64,000 bases of DNA from Diphasiastrum complanatum (GCA_029204225.1 CM055100.1:17929650-17993649), one strand, 5' to 3'; shown: positions 1 through 13,000, numbered from the stretch's first letter. Numbers and translations: made by a program. Notes: generated by a model from the sequence alone, not told the origin.

Positions 1-605
1 TAAGGCAATACCTAGACTTTGCAGTTTTGCTTCTTCCAATCTCATGGTCTTATTTCAGGCCCAATCAAAGTCATTGTGATTTATGAATCGATATTGCATT
101 TCTTCAATGATTATGCTATTTGCACATTGATGGTGAGAGCTTCACAAAACATCGCATAACTAGATTACAAGACATTCTTTGTCTAATTCGAATACACAAC
201 CTTATTACAAGTGGTCGATCTTGTGGGTCCCCATAGTTGTACCAAGAAATTTTTCTACACTCTGATAGGAGGCTATCTTGGATGTTGTTGGCATTTCTTT
301 GCTAATCTCAACATTCATCGCTATACCTATCTATCAAGTACTTTAAAAGTATCTTATGACTACAAGTTGGAAGTTAAACTATCAAGCTACCTAAAGATTC
401 ATCTTAATCCTCAAGTACAAGTGTACAACATTAGCAATCACACCAATAGTTGATAATATACTTATTGCCTATTGGATGGGTCAAGCAACAAATTATGCTT
501 GAATAAATATGCCATCAACTATAAGAGAAAAATGAGAAGCACAAAATCTTCTATAGGTTATTTAACTTGTTCAAACCATCAGCCAAATATCACACAAAAA
601 GTCAC
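1..605 (-). other. PSAT intron 9, left part
   Basis: This AT-rich sequence follows the exon 9 donor. No further PSAT exon and no transposon coding sequence can be recognised. The intron continues past the window edge. Confidence 0.6.
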
Positions 606-703
606 CTTGAAGTCAAGAATCCCCCCTCTGTCTCATATGTGATGTCTGTCAAAATCCAATTATCTGGATAAGGCTTACCACTGGGAGCAAATTGATAGCC
701 TAC
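606..703 (-). CDS. PSAT1: PSAT exon 9, separated from exon 8 by a ~19-kb intron
   Basis: Between CTACAG|GTAGGC and CAAG|GTGAC it encodes [20 protein letters not shown] then [12 protein letters not shown] plus two bases of an Arg codon. This continues exon 8 in both family sequence (KTE then [15 protein letters not shown]) and phase 0. The following exon (SGTVVDG, GDETVP) is not visible in bases 1-605. Confidence 0.9.
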
Positions 704-945
704 CTGTAGCAAATAGCCTTAAAAAATATTAGAACTTTCAATGAAATGAAGAGATAACTTTGAGGTACACTTTTGCTAAATAGAAGAATAAAAAAGATAA
801 CACTAGTAGGTGAGAACTGATCACATCAAAGCATGGTCAAACTAGTAATCTTGACAAACGCCATAGATAGCAAAAGTGACCATACCTTGTAGCATTGATC
901 TAGGACTAACCAATTCCACAATCCATCATTAAAAAGGTTACTAAT

Positions 946-1016
<71 letters not shown>

Positions 1017-4000
1017 GAGCACGTAACCAATGCCGAACCCTAAAGAACACAAGAGGTCAGATACCACAGTCAGGGTCGTGTCCAGCGTACACGACCAACA
1101 GGGCAAGACAGTGTGAGTACTGTGCCCCGGCACGGTCCATAGCCATGGCGGGAGAACACAGCCTAGGGACCCTGTCAGCAGGATAGGGCCCCACGTTGGG
1201 TCCCGACGTGCAGTCGGCCACGTCAGTGCCACGTGGCCGACACTTGGCAGTATGCATGCTACCAAGCCTCACACTGGGCTAGGAGGGGCTTGCTCCATAT
1301 CAGGGAGTAGGCAAGGTTGGGTGGATCAATTAATGTTTGCCCTACTGTGGTGTTAGGATCTATTACACTGGTATCAGAGCCATCTCCTTCTTGGGGAGCT
1401 TAGTAGCAGCAGTGGAGAAAGTAGATAGATTGCTCAGAATCTCTTCAAATTCTCAGGAACGTGAGAGCAGGGCCAGCGCTGGAGAATCAGCCTTCTACTG
1501 AGAAAATTGTGGAGTAAACTCCTGCTTTTCAGATAAGTTTTGAACCAAATTTGAGGAGCAGGTCCAGCGCTGCCAGATCAGATTCTAACTCGGATTTCTG
1601 GGTGACAAATTAGTGATTTGGAAGCGGTATCAGGGTAGACTTCTTGGAACAGGTCCAGCGCTGTCAGAGCAGCATTCATCCTTGATTTCTGAGCGGAAAT
1701 TAGGGGTATAGTGCAGGTCCAGCGCTTCAGAGGCCCTTTAAAAATTGGATTTTCGAAATCATTTGGGGGGCCAAACCAGAAGTTTTAGAGTAGGTGGATT
1801 GCTTTCCAGTCAGCGAGGGTTTCCATCACTTTAAATCAGACTTTGCTCACAATCCCTAGCCTTCGATTCGGATTTTCCAGATCAGAAACAGCACTTGGAT
1901 TGAGAGCCAGATCAGCGAGCAGTAGCCTCTGTAAATTTTGGATTTTCAGATCTGTTTTTGGGGCTCCAAACTTGAATTTTTTGGGGTATCTGAGGTGCAA
2001 ATCAGACAGCGAGGGTAAGGAGCAACAGAAATCAGAAATTTGCTTGTAAATTGGTACCCGGGTTGCTGATTGTTTCGGACATCCACTTCTCAGCCGTCCC
2101 CTTCTCCACTTCCATCAATTTCGGGTGAGCCTATTCGGTCTCATCCCAGTGTCTTTAAAGACTTAAAGCCTCCTACTTTTATTGGGGAAGAGAAGGATAG
2201 AAACGCAGATATTCTACAAACCTTCCTCAGCAAATGGAAGAACATTCATGCTCTTAAACAGACCCTTGACCATTTGCAAGCTATAAGGGCTAGCCTTTCC
2301 CTAGGGCCCATGGCCTACAAGTGGTGGTTAAACCTCCAGGAGACTGGGCAGACCCCCCGGTCATGGAAAGCTTTTGAAGAGGCCTTCCTAAAAGAGTTTT
2401 TACCAGAAAACGAACTTGATAGAGCCTAGGAAGCCTGGGAGAAAACAGTAATGGACAAATCTTTAATCCAATATATCTCGTAGTATCGAGAAGCAATTTT
2501 AAAGATAAAAAATATGGATGATTATCAGAAAATCAGAGGATTTGTCCGTGGCCTTAAAGATGAATATAAAGTAGAGGTACAGAGAAACTCGCCCACTACC
2601 CTAGAGCAAGCTCTCAGATATGCTCAAATCTATGATGATTCAGTGGGTAGGAAAAGGGCGAGACAGCAGCCTCTTTCTGAGCAGCCTCCTCAGAAAGACT
2701 TTCAATTTGAAAAGAAATTTTTAAAACAAAAGAAAGAAGAAAAAATTAAGAGTGAAGCTCCTCAGAAATGCCCATCGCTCATACAGCCCTTAAAATTAGA
2801 AGATTTTGAGAAAGCCAAACAAGAACGTTGGTACTCAGGGGTATCAAGATGAAATAAACTTTCAGATAATGCACCTGGATTGCACAGACATTGTTCTCGA
2901 GAGAGATTGGCTCTACAGCTTAGGACCTTCCCTCCACAGAAATTATCAGGAGAACACCCTCAGCTTTCAGCATGAGAGATCCAGTTGCATGGGGAGCATG
3001 ATGTTCCCAACAGCCCTATGGTCTGCAGTTCAGAGCTCTGTCAGCTGATCGGAGACGACGACCATCAGGTATTCTTATGTGACTTTTAGTTTATTCCTTA
3101 AGTTTCTATTTCCAGTTCTTTACAGCAGAAAATCAATAAATTAGAAACTTTATTGTCTAAATTTAACGATGTGTTTCCTGAAGATTTACCACATGGTTTA
3201 CCACCTAGCAGAGAGGTAGATCATGTAATAAACCTAGTACCAGGTACAGCACCTATTTCTAAACCTCCGTATCAGGTCAGCGGAACAAAGGATGAGGAAA
3301 TAACTAGGCAGTTAACAGATTATCTTGGGAAAGGCCAAATTCAGACCAGTAGTTCACCATGGGCCTCACCAGTCCTATTGGTGAAAAAGAAAGAGGGGTC
3401 TATGCGTCTTTGCGTAGATTATAGAGCCCTCAATAAAGTCACAATTAAGAATAAATACCCAATGCCTCGGGCAGACGAGTTGTTTAATTAACTCGAAGGG
3501 GCTAAATTTTTAAGTAAAATAGACCTCAGATCTAGATATCATCAAGTCCATAAGATGCCATTTGGGCTCACAAATGCTCCAGCTACCTTTATGACCTTGA
3601 TGAACAGTGTCCTCAGACCATACTTGGGTAAGTTTGTAGTCGTATTTTTAGATGACATCCTCGTCTACAGCAAAACGAGGAAGGAGCATCTTAAAACACC
3701 TCAGAAAGGTGTTTCGACTGCTTAGAAAGCATAAGCTTTATGCTAAAAAACCTAAGTGTGAATTCTTCGTTGAAGAAGTAGCTTATTTGGGTCACATTAT
3801 CTCGGCAGATGGGATTAAAATGGACCCCAGTAAGGTTAAAGCCATACTCAGTTGGCTGAGACCTCAGAATATTTTAGAGCTTTAGATCTTTCTTGGTTTG
3901 GCGGGATATTACAGACGATTTGTCAAGGAATATGCTCAGATAGCAGTTCCCATGACAAATCTTCTTAAGGGGAAAGGAAAGGAGTTCATTTGGGAGTTCG

Positions 4001-7000
4001 CACAGCAGGAGAGCTTTGATGCTCTCAAAACAGCCTTAGCTACAGCACCAGTTTTAAAAGTCGTCGACCCCAATCAGCCATTTGTGGTCGAAACAGATGC
4101 TAGTGACTTTGCAGTTGGTGTTGTACTAACTCGGAGTGGACGACCAGTTGCGTTCGAGAGTAAAAAACTCGAGCCAGCACAGACTAGGTACAGTGCCTAT
4201 GAAAAGGAACTCTTTTCCATAGTTCATGCCCTTAAGACTTGGAGGCATTATTTGTATGGTGCCAACTTTGAGGTCCTGACAGACCATGAAAGTCTCAGAT
4301 ACCTTTGCAATCAGCCTGAGCTCAGAGGTCGGAAAGCTCGTTGGGCTGAGTTAATGCAATAGTTTGATATGTCTATCAGATATAGACGAGGGAAATTCAA
4401 TACAGTAGCAGATGCACTTAGTAGAATGCCTATGATAAACGAGCTGAGTTTTACTCAGATTCGCAGTGAGTTACTCGAGTCCTTGAGAGGGAAGTGCCAA
4501 CATGATGCATTCTTCTCTACTATCGGAATTCAGTCCAGAGCAGACAGCCACAGACTCTAGAACCAGGTCCCGGGGCTGGTGCCAGTTCATCCAAGAATAC
4601 GGCAACTTCCATTGAGGATGATGAGTCCGAGTATACGTCAGATGACGTTGAGGATTCTGAGCCTGTATTACCCAAGCAAACCCCAGTGGTTGAGGGTCAG
4701 TTGACTCAAGGATTCAAATGGAAACAGTATTCCATTCAGGATGAGTACTTGCTGTATAGAGATAGAATATGTGTCCCCAATTCAGAGGATTATAGGCAGC
4801 AAGTCCTATATGAGTGTCATGACAGTCCTAGTGCGGGGCACCCAGGCATTCAAAAGACCTATGAGCTTCTTCGTAGGCAATTTTTCTGGCCCAGTATGAA
4901 AAAGGACGTTCAACAATATGTAACCAGTTGCCAGAAATGTCAAGTAAATAAAGCAGAACGTTTAAAGGCAGGAGGGTTGTTACAGCCCTTAGCTATACCA
5001 GCTGGTAAATGGGAGAGTATCTCCATGGATTTTATAGTAGGCCTGCCTAAAACCCAAAAGGGTAATGACGCTATATGGGTCACAGTTGACCGTCTGACCA
5101 AAATGGCCCACTTTATTCCGAACCAAAACAACCGTTAGAGCTCCAGAGTCAGCGAGGTTGTTTGTAGATGGGTTATTAAAATTGTACGGTCTACCTTCCG
5201 ACATAGTCAACGACCGGGACAGTAAGTTTAATGGAAATTGTTGGAGGGCAGTATTCCATCATCTCCAGACTAAACCACCGACCATCCACAGACGGACGGT
5301 CAAACAAAAAGAGTAAATCAGGTGCTGGAGGATATGCTTCGAGCATACGTCAGCAAAAAGCAGACTAATTGGGAGGAGTATCTCTCGACATTACAGTTTG
5401 CTTATAACACTACCAAACATTCAGCTACGGGATACAGCCCATTTATGCTGATGTATGGTTTTCAGCCACGCTCACCCACAGCTGTAGGGTTTAAACAAGA
5501 AAAAGTTGAAGCAGCCAGAAACTTTTTGGAAGACCTAAACCAGATGATAGAATATGCTAAGCATAGCATCAGGCAGTCCCAGGATCGACTCTCTGGATTT
5601 CCCCTTCCATGGTGTACTAACCTCATCCATCCTATTCATAAGAGTGGAAACCCCATGAAACTCGAACTATCGCACCATCATGATTGGGCACATTGTGGCT
5701 AAGCTTTATGGCACTATCCTTCAGACAGTGATCAGTTGTGAGGCTGAGACACGTCCACTACATGCTTTGGGACAGGCTGGTTTCAGGTCACAGCATTCTA
5801 ACACTCACCGTGTGTCCACACTCCGTGCTATCATTGAGGAGGCTAGATCCAGGCATGAGAGAGTCTACTGTTGTTTTGTGGATTTCGGGAAGGCTTTTGA
5901 CTTGGTTCCACGTCATCTACTCATCCAACGGCTGAGGGATCTTGATTTTTCTACTAATACCATACTAGCGGTCATGGCACTTTATGAGCAGGTTTGGGGA
6001 TGTCAGATGAGGGTCTCTCAGAGAGAGTTAGGAGTACCATTGGGGTGAAGCAGGGTTGCTCCCTCTCCCCACACTCTTTGGTTTGTACATTGATGCGCTT
6101 GAGAGGGTCATCAACCAGGATGGTGGTATGGGCTGCAAGCTTCTTTTCAATTCTTCTTGGGGCGCTTTCTGGCGTGAGTTCATTCCCCGCTCTCCACCAC
6201 CTCTCTTGGCAAACCTCCGCACCTGGACCGCTTACGCCACTAGCTTATATACCATCCCCACCGACTCACCTATCTCTATATCTCCACGACCATCTGAGTT
6301 CTCCTTCTTCACATCCGATATGGTACTTGCTGCCATTAAGAAGATGACGTCCCATAAGGCCAGAAATATCGAAGACCTCGAGTTTGAACTCCTTGCCCAT
6401 GCATCCGACATACTCGCTCCCATCATAGCCACTCTTCTTAATTCCGCAGTTGGTTCTGGTTTCCCATCGTCCTGGTACACTAACATCATCCACCCCATCC
6501 ATAAGAATGGTGACTCCATGATTCCGAGTCACTACCGCACTATCATGATTGAGCATGTCCTGGCGAAGCTATATGGTACTATACTTCAGTCTGTTGTGAG
6601 TTCAGAGGCAGAGGCTAGGAGATTACATGCTATGGATCAAGCAAGTTTTCGGGCCCATTATTCTACTAAAGATCACATCTTTACGTTACAGGCCCTGATT
6701 GAGGAGGCTAAGCATAGGAAAGAGAGGGTTTGTTGTTGTTTTGTGGACTATAGGAGGGCCTTTGATTTTGTTCCTCACTCAATGCTCATTCGGAGCCTCG
6801 GAGATCTTGGCTTCTCCACTGACATCATTCTGGCTGTGATGGCGCTTTATGAGCGTGTCCTAAGATGTTTCCGGCATAGTAGTGGCCTCTCTGATCCTAT
6901 TTGGAGTACTATTGGGGTGAAGCAGGGTTGCTCCCTCTCACCAGTCCTCTTGTTGCGCCGGCGCCTCAAAGGGCGCTGGGACTTGAGCGGTTTCCCCAAC

Positions 7001-10000
7001 ACACGCTTAAGTCTAACATTCATCCATCATGCACTTACGTAAAAGCCAACTCAGAAACGTAACAAGCTTAACCATTCAGACTTAAGAAAACTGGAATCCC
7101 AACCAACCCGAAAGCCAACTCAGAATCCGTCCCCAAAAGGTAACCAAAGGCAAAGACAAGCCACACATGAAACCCAAGGCATAGTGGTCACCAAACTAAC
7201 CAATTGGCATAGCGGCAAGCCCCATGTCGATGACAGGGACCCTTAGGCGCCAGCGACGCCAAAAGGTTGTAGTAAGGGTCCTTCCACTTGGACCAGTCCC
7301 GGAGGCGAAACCGAAATGGTAATCATCCCCAAGGATCAACTTTATTAGATTTGGAAGAGGTTACATTCATACATAGACTGACCGGTCTCAGGCCACCAAC
7401 ACGTGCTGGGCATTGTGCCTGGCTCGTGCTGGTAGAGGGAGCTGAGACCTGGCGACTGGATTCCTGGCGCTGGTTGAGCTGCCCAAGTTTTTGTCTGCCG
7501 GACTCCCCCTATAGTTCTGCTGTGATTCGGCGCACCCCCTCTGGTTTGAAACATAGTGCTTTCTGGTAAAGCACGCTTTTTAGGACTTAGTTTTTATTTT
7601 GCTGATTAAGCCTGGCAAGCCTGGTAGAATCAGTCTGGCTCCCGGACATGGGTCCCGGGAGCCGTCCCGGCGGCCGAATCAACTTGCTTTCCTGACTAGG
7701 CTATGACTCGAGCTCCAGAGCTAGCTCATGACTTGTGACTACTTGACTGGCTCACCACAGGTTGGAGGCTCAGTCCTTGACGTTCTAACTTGCTCTGGGA
7801 CCTTAGAGAGTGTCACCCCTTTGAGTCTTACAGGGCACGCTGGGTGCACCCGAGTCAGCTTTACAACATCCTCCCCTCGTTTGAGAAAGCCGATGTCCTC
7901 ATCAGGGCCAAACTAGAACCTAAGACTCATGGCACGGGCTTAATTCACCGGCCAAACTTTAGTCACATATACAAGGGCACGGGCTTGATTCACCGGCCAA
8001 AGGAAACCAACTGTAAAGAGAAGTAATGATATTGCGTTTTTGCACCCAGCACAGGAAAAGTGTGGATCTAGTTCACTTACGTAAAACCTGTGTAAAGCTG
8101 CTGCATTTAGACATTAGACTGAAGCTCACTCCTCGATGAGAAATGCGGCTTACTTTATTAACACGAAAGAAAAAGGTACTTACGGCTCCCTTAAGCCTCA
8201 GATATGTCATTTTCGTCGCACGTTTGGATGAGTCCCCTAGGACTCTAGATATTTCGTTTGGTCGCCCAGGTTGAGCTCCTTGAGCTCTGCATCGGCACTT
8301 AGATTCACCTCTGATGTAGAAGCTGCAGGCAATGTTGGCTCCATTTGACCTCGCGTCAGCTGGTTTGTCACTGTTGGATGTCCTTCGTTAAAGAAGTGAG
8401 CTTTCGCTTGGTCACACAAGGTGAGCTCCTTGAGCTCTGCATCGGCACTTGAATTCACCTTTGATGTAGAGACTGTAGGCAATGTTGGCTCCATTTGTTC
8501 CCGTGTCAGCTGGTCTGTCACTGTTGGTTGTCCTTCGTTAAAGAGGTGAATGAGATTGGGAGGAATGGTTGGCTCAGGTTCATTTGTGTCGTTCTTTTCT
8601 AGTTGATCCCCTGGCACAGCTCTGACGACACAAGGTTTCCTGCCATTATATAATAACACAAGGTTAACTAACCCCTTTTGCCAAGAAGGCCACCACATGT
8701 TCGTTAAACCAGCTTAATCCCAAAATAGCGTCGAAGGCATCCATCTTCAAGATTGTGAACATTAGTCGATTCTTCCAGGTTCCCAGAGAGATTGGTAAGT
8801 TGGTTGCCAATCTACAAGTGGTCATTGTACCTTTCGCGGTCTCCACACAAATAGGAGTCACATTTTCTTCACATTGGATGTCCAATTCCCCTGTCAGTTT
8901 TTCTGACAAGTAGTTATGTGACGCCCCCAGGTCTACCATGAAGTAAATAATCTTGCCTTGAATACAGCCTTTCAAGTACAATAACTTGGATCCTCTCGCA
9001 GGAGTTGCCATAAGATGTTCACGATACGCCGCAAGTGCCCCTATCTGTTGTAAGGCATTCAGGTCAGACTCCGTCAAATCCGTTTCTGGGTCCTCTTCGT
9101 CATCCTGTTCACCATCTTCTTGATCAAATGCCTCTCTCTCCATCCTATCAAATCCTTCAATGGCAGCCATGATTTGCTTATTCAATGGTTTGGGGCATGA
9201 CCTCCAAGAGTGACCTTGCTGATGACAGTTGAAGCAACGAATGGAACTGCCCACTGTTGGTGAGCTGTTGCTGTGACTAGCTGAAGGTCCAACATTGTTT
9301 CTTCTCTGGAACATGTTCCCTCCATTGTTACCTTGGTTGCCAAACCCTGTTTTTGTTGGGAATTTGTTCACGCTACTCGAGGCTTGGTTGCCATTTGAAG
9401 CTGAGTCCCCCCTTGAAAAGAAGCTCGGACTCGGTCTGGATCCACTAAATACTCTTGTTGAGGTTGCGGGAGCAGCTGGTGCCAATGTGCTCTCATAATC
9501 ACAAACCATTTCAGCCGCTCGAATAGTTGAATTGAAATCATGGGGCATGTAGCTATCTATTGCACGCCGGGTCCAAGATTGCATTCCAGACAATAGGTAA
9601 TGAGTTTTGTCTGCCTCGGACATATCTTCAATAACCCATACACTCTGTCTGAATTTATTGAGGTACTCTCGCAATGACCCTTTCTGTTTGAGCCCCGATA
9701 ATTCTGTCCTCAATCTCATGTGTGAATCCTTCGGTATGAACTCCTCTCGTAACGAGGCTTTGAATGCGTCCCATGTCTGGAAATGCATTCCTGCCATCCG
9801 GTACCAGTTTGTAGTGTAGCCCTCAAAATATGCTAATGCCAAGTCCGTTCTTTCTTCCTCAGGAGTGTTCATCAGACGGAAGTAATGGTCCATGTGAAAC
9901 AACCAATCTTCCACAACTCGAATGTCACGCTCTCCTTTGAAAGTAGGTGGTGCTTTCACTTTGGCAGTCTTCCTTGGGCCTTCCGTGTTTCGCGCTCGTG

Positions 10001-13000
10001 GTTCTCTTGGTATCTGTGGAGGAGGCGCCACTGCATTCCCCCTAGTTGCTTCCAACTCTTCAAACCTGGCTTCGAGCTGTGTTAGCCCGTCTCTCATTTC
10101 TCTAGCAAGGTTAAATTGAGTAAGGTTCATGGTTCGCAAGGATGTTTGCCATTCTTTCCTTTCTGTTTCTCTGTCCTTCTTCACCTCGCTAAGCATAGCC
10201 GTCATTGCGCTTGATAAGTATTGCCGCATTTTCACTTCAAAGAGGTCCTGTTGCGCCTCTGGCAAGGGTTCGTCTCTTGGTGTAGGTTCAGAAGGGCCAC
10301 CCATCTCTTCTTGGAGAGGCGCCACTGTGGAGTGCATACGCTCTTTCTTTCTCGACTTGGACCTGGTGCCATCTCGATGCATGCGAGAGCTGTATTCTCG
10401 AGCTAGCTCTTCTCCATCCGTTAATGCTCGTAACTCTTCAAGATGGTCCTCCATTATAGTCAGAGGTGTACTTCCAACAGATTATTGCCTCAATCCTTTT
10501 TATATTTGAAACTCTCCCTTCTGTCGGCCGGGCCCCACAGCTCTCTTTTCTTCTTTATTAAATCAGCTTCAATGAAAATATCCCCTCCTCAAACTTAGCA
10601 CGCCCACATCACCTGAGAGCCAAGTAGGAACCAGGTCATTTGTGTCCAAGCAAGCACACAACAAACGGAACATACCAACCAAAGCAAACACAGAGGATCC
10701 CTCTCAAGCCACAAACCCCCCTGAGACCAGACGTAGGACCTTTGCCTAGCCGCGCCCACACAAATCTATCACAGAATTAGCCCACGGGGAAACATCCATC
10801 CAACCATCCGTGCTTTCACCATTAAGCAGCACATTGCCTCAGTCACGCCCCACCACTTTTTGGTCGATAGCCCTTATAGCTAAACGATCGGCAGCTATCC
10901 CGCACCGGCAGCTAACCACCCGTGCTTTACACCCGAATTCGAGCAGCATCTCTGTATCAATGGTTAACCCGTATAGTTCGAATATGTCGCCCCGCACCCC
11001 ACAAGGTACAGACCGTGCTTTCACCTACCTAGGCAACACTTTGCCTCATCCGTCCTACGTGCAGACAGCGCCAGGCCCGAACCGCGAGAACTGACCGTGC
11101 TTACACCTCGAGGGCAGCACTTTGACTCATCAAGTCCCCCGTTCTGCCGACCACCCCGACCGTGGACGCACCCGTGCTTACACTGTGGGCAGCACCTTGC
11201 GCAACGGTTGTCCTGACAAATCCCAAAACGTGGCCATCCCTGTGAGACTTGCGTAGCTGACCGGCTAGTCGGCTCTGATACCACATGTTGCGCCGGCGCC
11301 TCAAAGGGCGCTGGGACTTGAGCGGTTTCCCCAACACGCGCTTAAGTTTAACATTCATCCATCATGCACTTACGTAAAAGCCAACTCAGAAACGTAACAA
11401 GCTTAACCATTCAGACTTAAGAAAACTGGAATCCCAACCAACCCGAAAGCCAACTCAGAATCCGTCCCCAAAAGGTAACCAAAGGCAAAGACAAGCCACA
11501 CATGAAACCCAAGGCATAGTGGCCGCCAAACTGACCAATTGGCATAGCGGCAAGCCCCATGTCGATGACAGGGACCCTTAGGCGCCAGCGACGCAAAAAG
11601 GTTGTAGTAAGGGTCCTTCCACTTGGACCAATCCCGGAGGCGAAACCGAAATGGTAATCATCCCCAAGGATCAACTTTATTAGATTTGGAAGAGGTTACA
11701 TTCATACATAGACTGACCGGTCTCGGGGCCACCAACACGTGCTGGGCATTGTGCCTGGCTCGTGCTGGTAGAGGGAGCTGAGACTTGGCGACTGGATTCC
11801 TGGCGCTGGTTGAGCTGCCCAAGTTTCTGTCTGCCGGACTCCCCCTATAGTTTTGCTGTGATTCGGCGCACCCCCTCTGGTTTGAAACATAGTGCTTTCT
11901 GGTAAAGCACGCTTTTTAGGACTTAGTTTTTATTTTGCTGATTAAGCCTGGCAAGCCTGGCAAAATCAGTCTGGCTCCCGGACATGGGTCCCGGGAGCCG
12001 TCCCGGCGGCCGAATCAACTTGCTTTCCTGACTAGGCCATGACTCGAGCTCCAAAGCTAGCTCATGACTTGTGACTACTTGATTGGCTCACCACAGGTCG
12101 GAGGCTCAGTCCTTGACGTTCTAACTTGCTCTAGGACCTTAGAGAGTGTCACCCCTTTGAGTCTTACAGGGCACGCTGGGTGCACTCGAGTCAGCTTTAC
12201 AACACCTCTTTGGCCTATATATTGATGAGTTGGAGAGAGTTATTACACAGTGTGGTGGTACTGGTTGCAAGCTTGGGGACATCTTAATTGCTATCCTTCT
12301 TTATGTCGATAATGTGGTACAAGTCTCACATACCAGAGAGGGTCTACAGCGACAATTGGATTGCTTACAGGAGTTCTGTACCAGATGGGGCCTAGGGGTG
12401 TGAACATTGGGAAGACCTAGGTTATGGTCTTCAACACTTCTCAAGATCTCTAATGATCTAGCTTTCATTTCTCAAGAAAGTTATGTAAGATCTATGCTTA
12501 GAAAGTTTAAAATGCAAGATTGCAGCGGCAGGAGCTTACTTTTGATGGACAGGTTCTAGAGGTGGTCTCTTCTTATACATACCTGGGGATCCTTTTCTCA
12601 GATCCTACTTTTAGTATAAGACAAGTTGCTACCACTCGACTGGGGAAGGGACATGCCTCCCTTGTTCAGCTAGAGAGATTTTGTTTTTGGAAGTCCAGCC
12701 AAGGATGATCGCAGTAAGTGTCGCCTCTTTGATACCATTGTCACCCCCACGGCTCTATATGTGGCCGAGGCATGGTGTACAGGTCTCCCCTCTTCACACT
12801 GGGCCAGTCTTTCACGACTACAAACCCATGTTAGCTCGGTTGATTCAAGCTAAGCCTTCTGTTCCACATGAGATTCTTTTGGCCGAGTTCGCAGTTCCAC
12901 CTATACAGATCGAGGCAGCTCTTCAGCTCATTACCTATATCCATAGGGTATAGGTGTTGCCAGAGATAGACAGACTATACATACAGATTGCACTATCCTC

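Larger units (their letters stand above)
1015..5592 (+). mobile_element. Decayed Ty3/gypsy LTR retrotransposon, 3' end replaced by LINE
   Basis: The order is LTR-like sequence, PBS (1369-1381), a long leader, gag remnant, a protease fragment, reverse transcriptase, RNase H and integrase. No 3' LTR is seen, because LINE sequence begins at about 5593 inside the integrase C-terminal region. The left edge of the 5' LTR cannot be fixed. The sequence between 1015 and the ACA at 1367 is relatively GC-rich and reads as the downstream part of an LTR. Many stops and frameshifts show that the element is old. Confidence 0.85.
6951..12204 (-). mobile_element. Complete non-autonomous LTR retrotransposon carrying only gag-protease
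   Basis: The 5254-bp element has LTRs 6951-7868 (918 bp) and 11286-12204 (919 bp), TGTTG...CAACA termini and the 5-bp target duplication CCTCT at 6946-6950 and 12205-12209. The PBS lies next to the right LTR and the PPT next to the left LTR, so it is oriented on the minus strand. The 3417-bp interior encodes gag plus a retropepsin-like domain but no RT, RNase H or integrase. This architecture matches TR-GAG-type elements, which rely on enzymes of other gypsy elements. By eye the LTRs differ at about 20 positions, nearly all transitions, so insertion is much younger than the surrounding elements. Confidence 0.95.

Noticed and set aside
826-1265. Minus-strand open frames rich in alternating Arg-Glu
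   Set aside because: They are translations of the (CT)n tract and its flank, with no domain and no family similarity.
6028-6556. Minus-strand frames opposite the LINE RT
   Set aside because: They are shadows of the RT coding strand.
9295-10509. Plus-strand frames across 9.3-10.5 kb
   Set aside because: They are antisense shadows of the gag-protease frame at 8664-10454.
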